NCBI GenBank assembly: GCA_036346255.1
Contig: CM070618.1
Location: 83,338,428 to 83,402,427, forward strand
Source of the DNA: Ampelocalamus luodianensis
Lineage: Eukaryota; Streptophyta; Magnoliopsida; Poales; Poaceae
Length of the DNA: 64,000 nucleotides
Reading direction: 5' to 3'
This document shows, piece after piece, positions 47,175 through 57,225 of this stretch. The translations under genes were made by a program, and so were the position numbers. The stretch's first letter is position 1. Each line of letters opens with the position of its first letter. Under the pieces are notes generated by a model, which was given only the letters and a program-made list of their open reading frames with translations, had not been told where the DNA came from and ran no database searches.

Positions 47175-47500
47175 ATATTGTTTGATATGATTTCGTCACA
47201 TGTGATAATACCCCCTTCCCTGACAACAAAAGTTTGATATATCAGCAGGGGCGGGGCAGGCGGCCAACCACGTGAAAAATTTGCGGAATAAAATTTTTGG
47301 TACATATAATAATATTTATTTCTTCTTCTTTTTACCTCCGTAAAGAAGATAAAAACTGCATTAGAATGTCGTTGTGAAGTTAGAGTATGATTTTCTCTAC
47401 GTTTTGATTGACTTCGGATACCAACATTATTTTCCTTCGTGCTTCGTGTAGTACTAACGTACTACACTTTTACTATCTATGATTTTTAGGGTTTAGGTTA
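47175..47500. repeat. Direct repeat copy 2 (pair with 45860-46190)
   Basis: See the shared words listed for copy 1. It is followed immediately by the right inverted end of the long-TIR element. Confidence 0.75.
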
Positions 47501-48144
47501 TCTGATCACTCTATTTGTAAAATCCAAAAAATTATAAGTTTGGGATAATTATACTGAGAATAAATGTAGAAAGTATTTTGAGCATATTTTGAAATTTTAT
47601 TCAAATCGATTATTTCATTTGCATACAAATAGTAGCTTAAAGGAATTTTCGAGAAAAAAATACAGAATAGATAAAATTCTAAAAAAATTACACAAGCAAG
47701 TATACTGTGTCAGGAGTCTTCACAAAAATTTTCATAATTTTTAGAGCTCATTTGCTATATTTAAAAATCTGTACAACTTCCAATCTTTTCTGGAGGAGGG
47801 GAATCCGTGCCGCTGGAGCCGAACTAGCTATTTCTGCGCACCTAGGGGCTAGCAAGACATTTTCGCGCCCCTGGACCGAACGAGGGAAATCCGCGCCCCT
47901 AGGGCCGATGTTATATGTTGTCTAGATGGTAAATCTAGTCCTCTAAGACACGGATAAGATACCAGCAAAGCTAATTTCCTATTGCGCATGGCAACACTCT
48001 ATTTTAGAGAGAAAAAAAATCTCTCTTGCAGCTCTTCTTCCCCTAAGGCCGTACGGTACCATCCCTTCCCTTTACTGCGCTGATCACCTGCCCGCTCACC
48101 GCCTAAGTTTGGACAGTATTGGCCCCATGAGCCACTGTAATTCC

Positions 48145-48592
48145 TAAAATAGCTCTGTTAATATCAAATTTTCATTTTTAGCCCCCTAATCGCGCTCGCT
48201 GCGTGAAACGCGAGCTATCGTCTCGCGGCGACGCGACGCACCGCAGCACTGGCTCTGCGCGGCAAAGCAGCAACAAAGCCGCCGCGCCACTCACCATAGC
48301 TTGCAACATGTCGCGCCCCTGCCGCAAAGATGCAGAGAGAGAAATGAGAGAGAGAGAGAGAGAGAGAGCGGGCTGCTGCGCGGGAGCGGGAGACCTGCTG
48401 CGGCCGGGCGGCGCAGCAGGTGCCTACTGCGGTCCCGTGCCGCAGCACGTACGTGCTGCTTTTCGCGGACGCAGCAGCAAACTTGCTGCGGTACGTGGCC
48501 GCAGCACGCGTGCGGATGAGGCTATATTTGGAATTTGGAGGATAAAGGTGCTAGTTTTGAAAATTTGGATACGTAAAGGAGCTAATAACGTC
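48145..48592. mobile_element. Possible TIR element just upstream of the S40 gene
   Basis: The left tip (CTCTGTTAATATCAAATTTT, then TTTAGCCCCCTAAT) resembles the inverted right tip (CTCCTTTACGTATCCAAATT, then TAGCACCTTTA). The interior is GC-rich with repeated GCTGCGGC/GCCGCAGCA words and a GA microsatellite. No target duplication was found. It ends about 85 bp before the S40 start codon. Confidence 0.45.
48344..48368. repeat. (AG)n microsatellite
   Basis: A run of AG dinucleotides of about 24 bp, preceded by interrupted GA units. Confidence 0.8.
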
Positions 48593-48675
48593 CAGACTTC
48601 CTCGCCGCCTCCCACTAGTGACGTCTCCCTTGCGCGCAAACCAAACACCAACACCATCCCTCTGCCGAGCCATCC

Positions 48676-49298
48676 ATGGACCGCGTACGCCAGAAAAGCT
48701 CCCCCAGCACTGAGCGCTTCCTCGGCTCCTTCCTCCCCTCCGCGGCCGCCGGCGACCAGCCCAGCTCGGCGGCCTTCGAGCTCGACGAGTACGATCTCTT
48801 CGCCTCGGCAGCCGGATCCCCGAGCGTCCGCAGCCGGCACTCCACCCCTCCTCCTATCCTCCATCCGCGGGGCCGCAAACCCTAGGCCCCTCCCTCGCCT
48901 CCGCCGCCAGCCGGAGGGCATCCTCGACGCCCTCCCCGAGCGCTGCCGCCCTTTCTCGCCGTCTACCTCGTCGTCCTCCTCCTCCCCGGCGGCGGCACCT
49001 CCGCGCTGATCCCCACCATACCCCGCCCGCGGCGGCGCCGGCGCTGCATATGCCACAGTCTGCGCCGGTGAACGTCCCTGCGGCGCAGCTGCGGCGTCCG
49101 CCGGTGGAGGTGGTGATGGGTGAAGCGGAGGACGACGACAACGACGAGATGCTGCCGCCGCACGAAATGGTGGCGCGGGCGCGTGAGTCGCCGATGACCA
49201 TGTTCTCGGTGCTGGAGGGCACCGGGCGCACGCTCAAGGGGAGGGATCTCCGCCAGGTACGCAATGCCGTGTGGCGGAAGACCGGCTTTCTGGATTGA
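48676..49298 (+). pseudogene. Senescence regulator S40 family (DUF584) gene with two frame breaks
   Basis: Intronless, as usual for the family. The start MDRVRQKSSPSTERFLGSFL and FELDEYDLFASAAGS are in frame 1. GAANPRPLPRLRRQPEGILD and ALPERCRPFSPS are in the next frame. SAPVNVPAAQLRRPPVEVV, EMLPPHEMVARARESPMTMF and the signature GRTLKGRDLRQVRNAVWRK, ending TGFLD, are in the third. The shifts lie near 48845 and 49005, each equivalent to one extra base in GC-rich repeats. All conserved S40 blocks are present in order and the C-terminus ends at a normal stop, so a consensus error is as likely as true loss. The family is nuclear and linked to leaf senescence. Total length of about 207 codons is somewhat longer than many relatives. 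Confidence 0.75.
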
Positions 49299-50760
49299 TT
49301 CATGCCTGTTGCATTCGGCAGTAGCCTTCAATTAGATTCGAGTGATTGGGTTTGTGTACATGATGCTGGACGACTAGTTGGGTGCCCGTGCGATTGCTAC
49401 GGAAATCACATGGTATTCAGCGCAGATGTTTTTTTTTTTTGCATCATTAAGAGAGTAAATGAAACACTCACACTTGGTAAAACAATACATATGAACAACA
49501 AAAGTGAAAGCAGTCAACGATGTAAAACAAAGGATTCACTCTGAATGTTATTTCAAACTCTGGCATCCGCTCCATCAAGTAAAACACGAACACGTTCTGT
49601 TCTGCTTCCCTCAGTCTTTGTACCTCATGTTTTCTAACCATCTTGATGGTAGACAGATGTGCACGTTAAAATGTGTAACTCATATGAGAAATTTGATCAG
49701 ATAGTTTCCAGTGACAACATCCTTATTGGTTGAGAGTTCAATGCAGTAGGCCAGTAGCTAGAATGATTTTGCAATTAAGCAAATCATATAATGAAAGAGG
49801 GCTTTCAGATCACATAATAGACGCAAAAATGAAACAGTTAAACAGAAATCATGGCAAGACTGATGATAACATTTTTTTCTTAAAATTCTAGCATCATTGT
49901 TAAATTTAATCAAACAAGCTTCTAGCATAGACTAATGACACATTGACGGTTAGATGTAGAGAGAAAGCAGGTAAAGTGAATATGTACTAGTATAGCAAAA
50001 ACAAGGAGAAATTAAAGCAGCTTAGAACAACGATAAGGTGCCAAAAAAGAGTTTTAAGAACGATCAAATTCCAGAAATTTACCAGAAGAACACGAAAACA
50101 TATCATATAAGACTGCTGGAGATGACAAACCAATGAATTCAGGGAAGTATCCAAATGGCAGCATGTCATACAATTAAGATAGTCCACAACTCCGGCTTCA
50201 ACACTCAAAACTGGAAGAAATGGCAAAGAAATGAAGTGACAATGAATAAACAAGAGAGGCCATTCATGCTTTCAGGTGGAATGATTTGGTATGGGAAGGT
50301 ACTGTGCATCAGAACTAAAACTGTTCCTTCATGATTCGTTTATTTTGGATGTTCTGCAACATGCACTAATTCTTAAAAGACTACAGAACAAATATAATGC
50401 TAAATTGAATACTCTCCCTACCAAAGCACCTCCAAGCATGGTTATGTTGCTAAACTGAAAAGCAAATAAGTTGAATGCTTTCAAAGGTTTGTTAACATCA
50501 CATTGTGTAGTTTAACATATAATGGTCACTTTTTTCATGGAAACTGGCAATGAATTTCCCCTGACAAGATAAATCTGCACGGAGCAGTAATCACTCATCA
50601 GCAAATTACTTTAAAATTCCCTCTTTCTTTACAAACTAAAATTCTAATTAAGGATACTACTTTTCACTACCGGAATTGTTCATCCGTGACACGAAAATAA
50701 AAGAGCAAGTTTAACCTTAGAATTTAGAAGAGCAATGGCACAAGAACTTGCCAGTACGAG
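49299..50760. other. 3' flank of S40 and intergenic region
   Basis: AT-rich; a T run near 49430. No gene is supported. Confidence 0.4.
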
Positions 50761-50772
50761 CCCTAAAAAATT

Positions 50773-50926
50773 GGATTAATTTGCTCAGTGACATCTCATT
50801 CATGTGCAAATTGGAAAATGACATCGCATGTGAGGATGACGAGTGGGCCATGGGCCCACATGTCATCCTCGCACCGATGTTATTTTCCAACTTCTGATAC
50901 TATTCCGGTGTTACTGTGCAGTTTGC
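50773..50926. mobile_element. Palindromic (foldback) MITE, 154 bp
   Basis: Almost the whole sequence is one inverted repeat centred on GGGCCATGGGCCC near 50853; arms include GGAAAATGACATCG and CGATGTTATTTTCC. It is flanked by a perfect 12-bp direct repeat CCCTAAAAAATT (50761-50772 and 50927-50938), likely the target duplication. Confidence 0.75.
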
Positions 50927-50938
50927 CCCTAAAAAATT

Positions 50939-52634
50939 TGAGAAATGGACTACTGGAACTCTGGGAGTATCTTCTTCACTTATTACATGCTTGCAAAAGT
51001 TCAGGATTCAGTCATCAAGGCCTTGCCCTTTGAACTTGCAGTTGATTTAGGATTACAGAATTAGATACAGCTGCTGGAAGTCACTCCAATTGTTTAAATT
51101 TCGAACTTATTATTAGCATGCCATAGTTCCGTACACACTGGCAAAGAAACACAACAAAAGGGCCATATGATGAATAGAATATGGCCATATAATCATTAAA
51201 ACAATTGGAATAATCAAGAAATAACCTTGCATTGTTGTTTTGAATCACTCCCCATCTATCCTGAACTCTGGCACAAAACCCTTGCAGTACAGAATAGAAA
51301 CTGAAAATGGCCTTGTGAACTTGGGTTGCTCCTGTTGAACAAGTGATGATTAGAGGACACCGTTGGCAGTAAAGCCAGATCCTGCCACGTACTGACCTCC
51401 ATCGTCTTTCCATCGTTCTCTTCTTTGAAGGATTAGATGATGGCATGATGCACATCAACGGATGAACCTCTTAATCTTTGACTTCCTTGCAGGTTACAAA
51501 AAAATCTAGTCAAGTAAATTGGAGAGACATGGAACTCTATGAATTGCGGTAATAATAATAAAATTGGAAAAACTCTAATCATGCCCAAATTCGTCAATCC
51601 CCTGCACAACTGAGCAACAATAACCTAGGTGAGGCCATTGAAGTATTGCATCGAACATGTGTTGGGCAACAAGAACAATAACACCTACTCAAATGAAGAT
51701 GAGGAAGGACCAGCAAATCGGACTCGTGATTGCATTGACAAGACTCGGGTGGTGCTGATGGGGCTGAAGAAGTGGCAATAGGGAGATGTGGTTCTGAGGC
51801 GGTGGGAGTGGTGAGCGTGTCCTTGGCCACAGGGCACACGTTTTGTTAAGAGAACAAAAAATTAACAACACAAGCACACAGATATTGGAATCCGCTCACC
51901 TCCGCATGGCTCCTTGCCTTATTGGTCAGTGCCGGTGCCAGGGCTGGCGAACACTAGCGGGAATAGGTGGGCGGGCTGCATGGGGTCACGGTCCTGCAAG
52001 AACTAAGAGAAGGGGTCAAGACCACAACAAACCTCAGTCTTCTATTCTCACAACCACAGACAACTCGAATAAAATGGTAATTAAAGTTGCATGGAGCTCA
52101 TGGCCTTGCTTTCGGGGTCATCGTGGAGGCTCTTGCCGCTGCCGGAGGCCTAAGCGGCGGTGTCAAGGGAAGGGGTGGGGCCGACTCCCCGCGAGGAGGC
52201 GCCCAATAGGTAGCTGCAGCTGGAATGGGCTGAAGGATGCCCTCTCCTCCTCCTGCTTGCTGGCGTCGTCCATTACAGTGGTGGTGCCCGAACAATGCTG
52301 GAGTATGAGGCAGTGACGGCGTGGATGGCGAGCATGTCGCAAGGAGAATAGAGGGAGTAGATGATCGGGAAGGAGATGCAAAATTGTAGAGGTGGGATAC
52401 GGTTAAGACTTGATGCGGGAAGTGGGCGGCGACGGTTTTCGCACAGGGAATCATGGCGGCGGTTTTGGGACGAGGAATTGATTCAACGCGCCTGTGAGAT
52501 GTAGAACGGAGAGAACATGCATGCGGATGCGAGAGGCATTTTTTGCGAGGGTGTGAACCAGTGGGAGGGACGATCGTCCCACTGCGCGGGGGTAAACCCC
52601 TCCTTTTAGTAGTTAAAATAACGGTAGGAGAGGC

Positions 52635-52637
<3 letters not shown>
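50939..52637. other. Intergenic region without recognised genes
   Basis: Open frames at 51081-51458 and 52098-52676 on the minus strand show no recognisable domain or biased composition. The second runs through a microsatellite. GC content rises between 51.9 and 52.5 kb without a convincing gene. Confidence 0.4.

Positions 52638-52638
<1 letters not shown>

Positions 52639-52697
<59 letters not shown>
52639..52697. repeat. Compound microsatellite (AC)n(TA)n
   Basis: About 36 bp of AC repeats followed by about 23 bp of TA repeats. It lies at the 3' end of the minus-strand LINE, where the tail would be. Confidence 0.9.
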
Positions 52698-53188
52698 AAC
52701 AATAAAGAAGGTTTACTACAAAAACAAAATTAAAATTACAGCCCCAACATGGGGAGAGAGCTCAAGTTATTGTATCTAGCTAGTCAAATAGAATTTGTCT
52801 ATGTTGCTCTCTAACTCGATGCACATGCAAAGCGAATCCATTCTTAAATGATCTTTTCCTGTTTGATATACTAGGAGCAACTATATTAAATATCCAACCA
52901 TTTCTTTGTTTCCGGATTCCCCAAGCTACAATAATAAAAATTTCCATGTAAAATATAGGGTCAAAGTTGGCTTTGGAACGCTACCTTTAAAAGAATGTCT
53001 TGTGCATTAACCCAAAGGAGGCCAATAATATTCCAGTAGGTGACACCGAAGGAGCAATTAAAAAATAGATGATTTGTTGTCTCCACTTGTTGATCTTGAC
53101 ATAGATCACAGTAGTGATCGTCCTCCATATGAAAATGTCTTTTATTTAGCATATCTTTAGTGTGTTTAGTCTATCCATAAGCAATAAC

Positions 53189-53432
53189 CATGCAACGCTT
53201 TGAGCTTCATCACACATTTACTTTGCCAAATCCACTTGAGAGGTTTTGGTGTGACAATTGCATTAAACGAACACTTGTACAATTTTTGTGATGTATATAT
53301 GCTTGTATTCCATGCAACGCTTTGAGCTTCATCACACATTTACTTTGCCAAATCCACTTGAGAGGTTTTGGTGTGACAATTGCATTAAACGAACACTTGT
53401 ACAATTTTTGTGATGTATATATGCTTGTATTC
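53189..53432. repeat. Perfect 122-bp tandem duplication in the LINE
   Basis: Copy 1 is 53189-53310 and copy 2 is 53311-53432; I see no difference between them. 122 is not a multiple of 3, so it breaks the LINE reading frame. Identity implies a recent event or an assembly artefact. Confidence 0.9.
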
Positions 53433-53461
53433 CAATTGTAAGTCCAAGCATCTGGACAATT

Positions 53462-53563
53462 GTTTATGGGCAAGATGCCAAGAATATTTGGATGTCATCA
53501 ATTAACAAATTGGTTTATGGGCAAGAATCTTTGGCTGTCATCAATTAACAAATTGTACTCCTC
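53462..53563. repeat. Imperfect 51-bp tandem duplication in the LINE
   Basis: GTTTATGGGCAAGA begins at 53462 and 53513, and both copies end with GTCATCAATTAACAAATTG. The copies differ by a few bases, so this duplication is older than the 122-bp one next to it. Confidence 0.8.
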
Positions 53564-53870
53564 AAAGGCATCATTAGAGAGTGGCAAATTAAATTTGTCT
53601 CATATACCTAGATTATGTAAAAACTGCGAGACCGAACATTTCTTATTTTTGGCAAATGCATATAAAGCTGGAAATCTGATGCGAAATCTGATGCAATAAA
53701 TATTATCTTTCCAAACATCTGTCCAAAATAATGCTGATGTCCCAGTTCCCGGTCACCATAGCAATGCCTCTATAAGTATTGATATATTTCATAACATCTC
53801 TCCACTAGAATGATCCTTGAATTCTTGAGCAGTGGGGATTTTACCTCTAAAGTAAGTGGCATTGAACTAT

Positions 53871-54973
53871 TGGATATGGCATTAAGATTAATTGTGTTCT
53901 CATGGATGCTTCTGTGTTAATTTGCTGCGGGAGTAGGAGGGTTCTCTTTTACTTATCCTTATTGTGGGTTCCAACATGAAATTGTTTTAGATCAAATGAG
54001 ACAAATTTGGGCATTTCTCAGAATTTGTGGTGAGTTGTGGATTGCTTTGTATTGCAGCTATGGTGCTTGATTCCTTAGTTGAGCTCATTAGCTACCGAAG
54101 CTCATTCGTTTGGTGGAGAAGATAATTTTGCATTCCTTTTGGCCAATGTGATTCTGCAAATTATGGATTTTTTCCCCTCGTCTTGGGAAGTTATTCTTCT
54201 ACTGATCATTAGTTGTAAACCCTTTTCGCCGTGATTGCCCTGAGAATCGTATCAAAAGGTACCCCTGGGTGATGTGGGAATATATTATGGATGAATAGTT
54301 GGTGTTTTATGTTTGTGTTGGGGGTTGCTTTGTAGGCTGTTTCTCGTTTTAATTTTTACTGCAGTTGATTGCTATTCCATGTTTGAGTTAAACATTTTGT
54401 GCTTTACTGCGTAGCTAAGGGTGAGTGCTCAAACTTTCATTTTGATGCTTACATGGATATAAGTTATTTGGGATGTTTACAGTTTAATCATAAGTGCCAA
54501 TTCTTGTGTACTTTAAGAGTACTAAAGTATACCTTAATGGAGCTCCATGACTTCCCACTTGGTTGGAGAAGTAATGGCTATTTACCTCTTCCCAGCTATA
54601 TGATCGAATTGGTTAAGAGTACATTTAGATAGAAAAATAACATTATATGTGTGAGGATTGCCTTCCTACTGTTTCCCTCTATTTGAATATTTGACAAGTT
54701 ATTTATTCAAACCATCTGATAGCTCTCCCACTAGGGCAACGACGGAAATCTCTGTAGGCGATACTTTTTTTTTTTTTTTACAAATTGTAGGCAATACTTT
54801 GCTTCCTTGCGCTTGCTGTTCAAAAGTATGGTGTTGTAGCCTGCTCAAGCCCAGCCCAATTGCCCATTAGTCCATTACACCATAGTTTGAACATTCTGTA
54901 TTGCGTCAGTTTAGAAGTCAATGTTTATTCCATGTATAATAGTTAAAATGAACAAAGAAGATAAATGAGGTGG
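53871..54973. other. Intergenic region without recognised genes
   Basis: Mixed AT-rich sequence; a T run at 54767-54779. The open frame 54399-54632 has no recognisable features. Confidence 0.4.
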
Positions 54974-54981
54974 TGGCGTGG

Positions 54982-55173
54982 CAGTGACGTCGCCAGCCAT
55001 TTCTTGTGGGGTCAATTGACCCCACAGGTTTTTGCAGAAAAGATTTAGTACTTGACCCCACAGGTTTTTACAGAAAAGACTAGTTAGTACTAATATTTAT
55101 ATATAAGTCTATCAAAATTTAAATATTTTATAATAGTTGACCCCACAGGTTTCAAGACCTGGCTACGCCACTG
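54982..55173. mobile_element. hAT-type MITE, 192 bp
   Basis: Ends CAGTGACGTCGCCAG and inverted CAGTGGCGTAGCCAG; perfect 8-bp target duplication TGGCGTGG (54974-54981 and 55174-55181). Internally the phrase TTGACCCCACAGG occurs three times. Confidence 0.9.
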
Positions 55174-55480
55174 TGGCGTGGTGCTTGCCACTGCATGAAA
55201 GTTGAGTCTATTATTTGGTGGAAAAAGTCCATCCGTGGTTTTGAGTCGACTAATTTATGCAGTATGCAATACCGTTTAGAACTCGTCCCCCAACCGACAA
55301 AACCATGTCAAACTGTGTCCTTATATCGGTTTCATGGGTGGGTTTAGGTGTGTTGGCTGCCACGTTGGCAGAGACTTGCCCACATGTCAGTGACCCTTCC
55401 GTCTTTTTCTGCATGGCTCTAGTCTGAGCCCTTGCCGCTCCCTGCCATGGCTGTAGACAAACAGGTTCTTCTGGTGGGGT

Positions 55481-56926
55481 CAGTGGCGGAGCCAGGAATT
55501 TTCTAAAGTCTGGGTAAGCTGCAAACTAACTATGTAATTATGGTCTATTGAGAACTGCAAGCATCGGATATTCAGATACAATTATGAAATTTTAACAATT
55601 CTCATAATCTCATTAAACTAGCCATGTTCATTCTCGCTGTAATTCGGTGTTTGAGTTCCGAAAATTCGTAAGTCCAATGATTCGAAAGTTCGATTCGATT
55701 CGAGCAGAGAACACAACTGATTCGCAGCAGAAGAATTAGAAATTGAAATTACAGGAAATTCAGATGTTGGCGCTGCAAAACTTGCAGTCTTTTTGTATTT
55801 TCGTTTTCTTATATAGACTTAGAAGATTACATGTTGACTCCGTTTCGGAATTGCTACAGTTAGCTTCAGAAATGGACTCGGCCAGGGAAACGAACTCTGT
55901 TTCCGAAACCAAAGAAAACTACTACTGGACAGACAAACATCCGACTCTGTTTCCAGTAGGAAACAAACTCTGAATCAACGATCTATACTAGCTAACTCAT
56001 CTCAAACAGATTGCTTAACAAGTTAGGCAATGATCAAATCAAATCAAAAAAGAAGAATGCATCATCGACACAACTAGCTTATATCAACACATTCGGATGC
56101 TAGAACACATTATTAAGCAGAAAGTTGACTGCTATATATAAAGGCATCAGACTGCTATATATTCGGATGCTAGATCACAACTTTTTATTGACTAGCACAA
56201 CTAGCTAGTTAACTACAACACATTCAGCAATCAGCACTCCCTTGAGCACCTTGTAATCTTATATCATCTCTGAGAGACTTAGACAAATCACGAAACACAT
56301 CACACTGCTCAAGGATTGTGCTCTTTCTACTGGAACAAGAAGGACTGGGAGAAATTGGGAGAACAACATCTGTGCTCACCTAGCTGCATGGGCAGCTGTG
56401 GCCTGTTGCTGCTTGGGCTCGATGGCGATGGCAATGCTACCACTGGCTGGAGAGCCAGAACCGCCGGAGCTGGACCCGGAATCGCCATCCCACCAGAGTC
56501 ACCGCGCCCGCGCGTGCTCTTCCGGCTCCTGTCGCGGCCCGCCGGAATCACCGTCTCGCTGGAGCTGTCCACCATCGCCCCGTCGGCGTCGCGTCACTAC
56601 GTCAGCCACACTCAATGCTCACTCTCCGGCTCCCCGCTCCCGCCGGCCGTCGCTCGTGCTGCTGCAGCAATCCTCCGCCGCCACTCGTGCTTGCCGCTGG
56701 CGCTTGGGAGTTGGGGTTGGGGATTGGGGAACAGAGAGCAAACAAGGGAGGCAGGGAGCCGCTGCGGTAGAGGTTAGGTCACCACTCGGGCTAGAGCAGG
56801 GACGCGTGGACCAGCAAGGCAGCAATGCGGGCACCTAGAGCAGGGCGAGCGGCCAGCTAGCCCACGGCGACGACCGACGAAGCCCGGGCAACTGCCCAGG
56901 CTGGAGGGGCACTGGATTCGCCGCTG
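55481..56926. mobile_element. Non-autonomous hAT element, 1.4 kb, with GC-rich passenger
   Basis: Left end CAGTGGCGGAGCCAG, right end CTGGATTCGCCGCTG (12 of 15 inverted match), and a perfect 8-bp duplication GGTGGGGT (55473-55480 and 56927-56934). The left end is identical to that of the element at 6965. The right third (56.35-56.9 kb) is GC-rich and could be captured gene sequence, but no product is recognised. Confidence 0.88.
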
Positions 56927-57030
56927 GGTGGGGTCTTGCCTCCGCGGCCTCCATCGACTGAATGATCTACGTGGGGTCAAGTGACAATGTGGCAGCCAAC
57001 GCTGCAAAAACTGTCCATTATACATGTACC

Positions 57031-57217
57031 TTTTTTTTAGATGTCTGAGATACCCCTCCGGCCTATATTAAAGAAAAAAGTAAACCCAACCCTCATCGAG
57101 GTACTAAGTCCCAGTTCAGCCCTCCTCGTTAGACACGCACGCTTGAGCCGTGGCTCGAACGCGGGTGGGAGGTACGCACGTCGGCAGTGCTCACCACTGA
57201 GCCAACGCTCATTTCTC
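57031..57217 (-). mobile_element. tRNA-derived SINE
   Basis: On the minus strand the 5' part has a Pol III A box (TTGGCTCAGTGGTGAGC, 57205-57189) and a B box (GCGTTCGAGCC, 57162-57152) at tRNA-like spacing. A non-tRNA body follows and then an 8-base A tail (57038-57031). ACATGT occurs just outside both ends (57022-57027 and 57218-57223), a possible short target duplication. Similar in design to the Au family of plants; exact family not determined. Confidence 0.65.
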
Positions 57218-57225
57218 ACATGTCT

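Larger units (their letters stand above)
42515..48012. mobile_element. Long-TIR element (about 500-bp inverted ends), interrupted by a hAT insertion
   Basis: The stretch 42515-42990 is repeated inverted at about 47500-48012 over nearly its whole length, with high similarity. Shared words include CTAAAATAG at the tips, CCCCTCCTCCAGAAAAGAT, AAATATAGCAAATGAGCTC, ACTTGCTTGTGTAAT and AATAATCGATTTGA. Without the nested hAT element it would be about 2.75 kb. No transposase is seen. A further partial copy of the tip sequence lies at about 46279-46350 in direct orientation, so this may be two overlapping relatives. Target duplication not found. Long inverted ends suggest a Mutator-like or foldback element. 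Confidence 0.6.
52700..53870 (-). mobile_element. LINE (non-LTR retrotransposon), 3' part of ORF2
   Basis: On the minus strand: a degraded stretch at 53.86-53.47 kb, then AWTYNWNTSIYTSQKLYKC and PKPLKWIWQSKCVMKLKAL. Next comes a zinc-binding reverse-transcriptase (zf-RVT) motif, RHFHMEDDHYCDLCQDQQVE followed by TTNHLFFNCSFGVTYW, with C-x2-C and H-x4-C ligands. The ORF end is VAWGIRKQRNGWIFNIVAPS, with a stop near 52767. Frame breaks and two internal tandem duplications make it defective. The upstream endonuclease and polymerase core are missing, a typical 5' truncation. Confidence 0.8.

Noticed and set aside
48203..48670. Open frame upstream of the S40 start
   Set aside because: It lies in a probable transposon; only its end overlaps true S40 coding sequence in one of the shifted frames.
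51081..51458. Minus-strand open frame of 125 codons
   Set aside because: I considered a transposase-derived Myb/SANT-like protein, but the resemblance (ARVQDRWGVIQ) is too short to support it.
52098..52676. Minus-strand open frame of 192 codons
   Set aside because: It starts in the (AC)n microsatellite and continues in low-complexity sequence; no domain.
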